From Clostridioides difficile (lineage in GTDB: Bacteria > Bacillota > Clostridia > Peptostreptococcales > Peptostreptococcaceae), in the NCBI RefSeq assembly GCF_900243075.1, contig NZ_OEZH01000133.1:1-64000 (forward strand): a DNA stretch of 64,000 nucleotides, given 5' to 3'. Shown here piece by piece: positions 63,090 through 64,000 of the stretch. The stretch's first letter is position 1; every line of letters begins with the position of its first letter. The notes beneath the pieces were generated by a model. That model saw only the letters and a program-made list of their open reading frames with translations, had not been told where the DNA came from and made no database searches. Position numbers and translations under genes: made by a program.

Positions 63090-63167
63090 AGCTATACTTC
63101 AATCTATTTAATTATCTTTATTATATCCTTTTTTATTACCTAAAAACCAACCATAAATATTTATATT

Positions 63168-64000
63168 TTATTCACTATATCTTACTCTATCAATAAGAGA
63201 TTCTTTATTAAAACTTCGTCCTATCAAATAAGTTGTTATAAATTGAGCTATAAAAATACATATAACCATCAGTAGGATTGGTACTATTGGCAAAGAATAT
63301 GTTGCATAAGATAATCCAGTCTTTTTTAGAACCATAACGGCAATATATCCCAATATACCCCCAAATAAAATACTTCCTATCATCATTCCAGAAGTATAAG
63401 ATATCGCCTCTGAATTAAGCATTTTTACCAATTGTTTATTAGTAAGACCAATCGCTTGAAGCATGCCAAGTTCTTTCTTTCTAGTAACTATGCTAGTTAT
63501 CATTGTATTTACAAGATTCATAAATCCAATCACACCTATTATACCTGTTAGTGTGTATCCCATTATTTTTATAAATGAAATAGTAGCCTTATTTGATTCA
63601 ATTCTACTATCTATAAAATCTGTTTCTAAAAATCCATTAGATTTAGCAATTTTCTTTATACTATCTTTTACTTCTTGATACTGCCCTTCTTCAGTATATA
63701 TTCCCAAACTACTTGTTGAATCGTATTTCAAAGTTCTATCTATAAAATCTTTTCCTATACCAAAACTTGGAACTCCCATAGCTATTGCTTGAACCTTAAA
63801 TTCTTTTTTTATCTCTTTATCTCCATCATATAGAGTTAATTTTATTTTATCTCCTACCTTTACTCCCATTTCTTTTGCTGTATCAATATGAGTAATTACT
63901 ATTTCATCCCCAGTTTGAAGTCTTTCAAGATTTATTTTTCCATCTACTAAATTCTTGTTTAATGATTTTACATCATTTTCGTTTATACTTTGCAAAAGGT
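63168..64000 (-). CDS. FtsX-type ABC transporter permease, C-terminal part (cut by window end)
   Basis: At least 275 residues are visible and the reading frame continues beyond the window, so the N-terminus is missing. The visible part has an extracellular MacB-PCD-like domain, then three to four transmembrane segments with the FtsX signature ITSIVTRKKELGMLQAIGLTNKQLVKML. Such permeases pair with an ATPase to move lipids or peptides or to resist antimicrobial peptides. The ATPase gene is probably beyond position 64000. Confidence 0.9.
   Translation of the reverse strand, partial: LLQSINENDVKSLNKNLVDGKINLERLQTGDEIVITHIDTAKEMGVKVGDKIKLTLYDGDKEIKKEFKVQAIAMGVPSFGIGKDFIDRTLKYDSTSSLGIYTEEGQYQEVKDSIKKIAKSNGFLETDFIDSRIESNKATISFIKIMGYTLTGIIGVIGFMNLVNTMITSIVTRKKELGMLQAIGLTNKQLVKMLNSEAISYTSGMMIGSILFGGILGYIAVMVLKKTGLSYATYSLPIVPILLMVICIFIAQFITTYLIGRSFNKESLIDRVRYSE

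Overview
The window is a low-GC Firmicute chromosome, most like Clostridioides difficile or a very close relative. The evidence is the extreme A+T content, clostridial Shine-Dalgarno sequences (AGGAGG/GGAGTGA), T-box leaders, a complete selenocysteine locus with a Sec-containing SelD, and an orphan sporulation-type histidine kinase beside manA and selB. The species call rests on gene content and order, not on a database match. No prophage, CRISPR array, rRNA or intact insertion sequence is visible. || Layout. 0-7.5 kb: rpsT, then a leftward comEC-holA pair whose ComEC lacks its nuclease-like domain, two leftward genes (GNAT acetyltransferase, DUF2156 protein), a rightward metallo-beta-lactamase-fold lipoprotein resembling the missing ComEC domain, and the tRNA-modification enzyme TcdA. 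7.5-12 kb: the selenocysteine tRNA (selC), a 3D/G5 cell-wall protein, ung, a divergent NusG_II/apbE pair sharing a near-perfect palindrome, and a small XRE regulator with paired operators. 12-20 kb: a leftward run of peptide and sugar genes (PepV-like M20 peptidase, PRD activator, fructose-family PTS IIA/IIB/IIC, M24 aminopeptidase, PatB/MalY C-S lyase). 20-29.3 kb: manA, the orphan kinase, selB-selA-selD (selD read through an in-frame UGA) and ComEA. 29-38.4 kb: a D,D-carboxypeptidase, DUF2325 protein, argH under an Arg T-box, HAD phosphatase, HisC-like aminotransferase, and a P-type cation ATPase behind a yybP-ykoY (Mn2+) riboswitch. 38.4-43.3 kb: VanY-like peptidase, TetR-MFS efflux pair, transglutaminase-like and AraC genes. 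43.3-47.8 kb: an alpha-glucoside PTS operon (IIA, LicT-type antiterminator, IICB, GH4 phospho-glucosidase) behind an antiterminator target/terminator. 48-53 kb: threonine dehydratase-RidA, and aspartate 4-decarboxylase followed by asparaginase. 53-58.7 kb: leuS under a Leu T-box, rsfS, yqeK, nadD, recX. 58.7-64 kb: a 27-residue membrane peptide, a eukaryote-type glycogen branching enzyme, a decayed ABM-type monooxygenase, an ECF S component with a class V aminotransferase, and a FtsX-type permease cut by the window end. || How the genes work together. SelC, SelD, SelA and SelB are the whole selenocysteine machinery. The amino-acid genes (threonine dehydratase, RidA, asparaginase, aspartate decarboxylase, peptidases, C-S lyase) fit an amino-acid-fermenting anaerobe. 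RNA-based control is prominent: two T-boxes, one Mn2+ riboswitch and one antiterminator target. The least explained features are a 42-bp repeat in two intergenic sites that folds best as minus-strand RNA and resembles an IS200/IS605-type right end, the split ComEC, the apbE palindrome, the 24-bp-arm hairpin after holA, and the inverted repeat before the aminotransferase/ECF genes.
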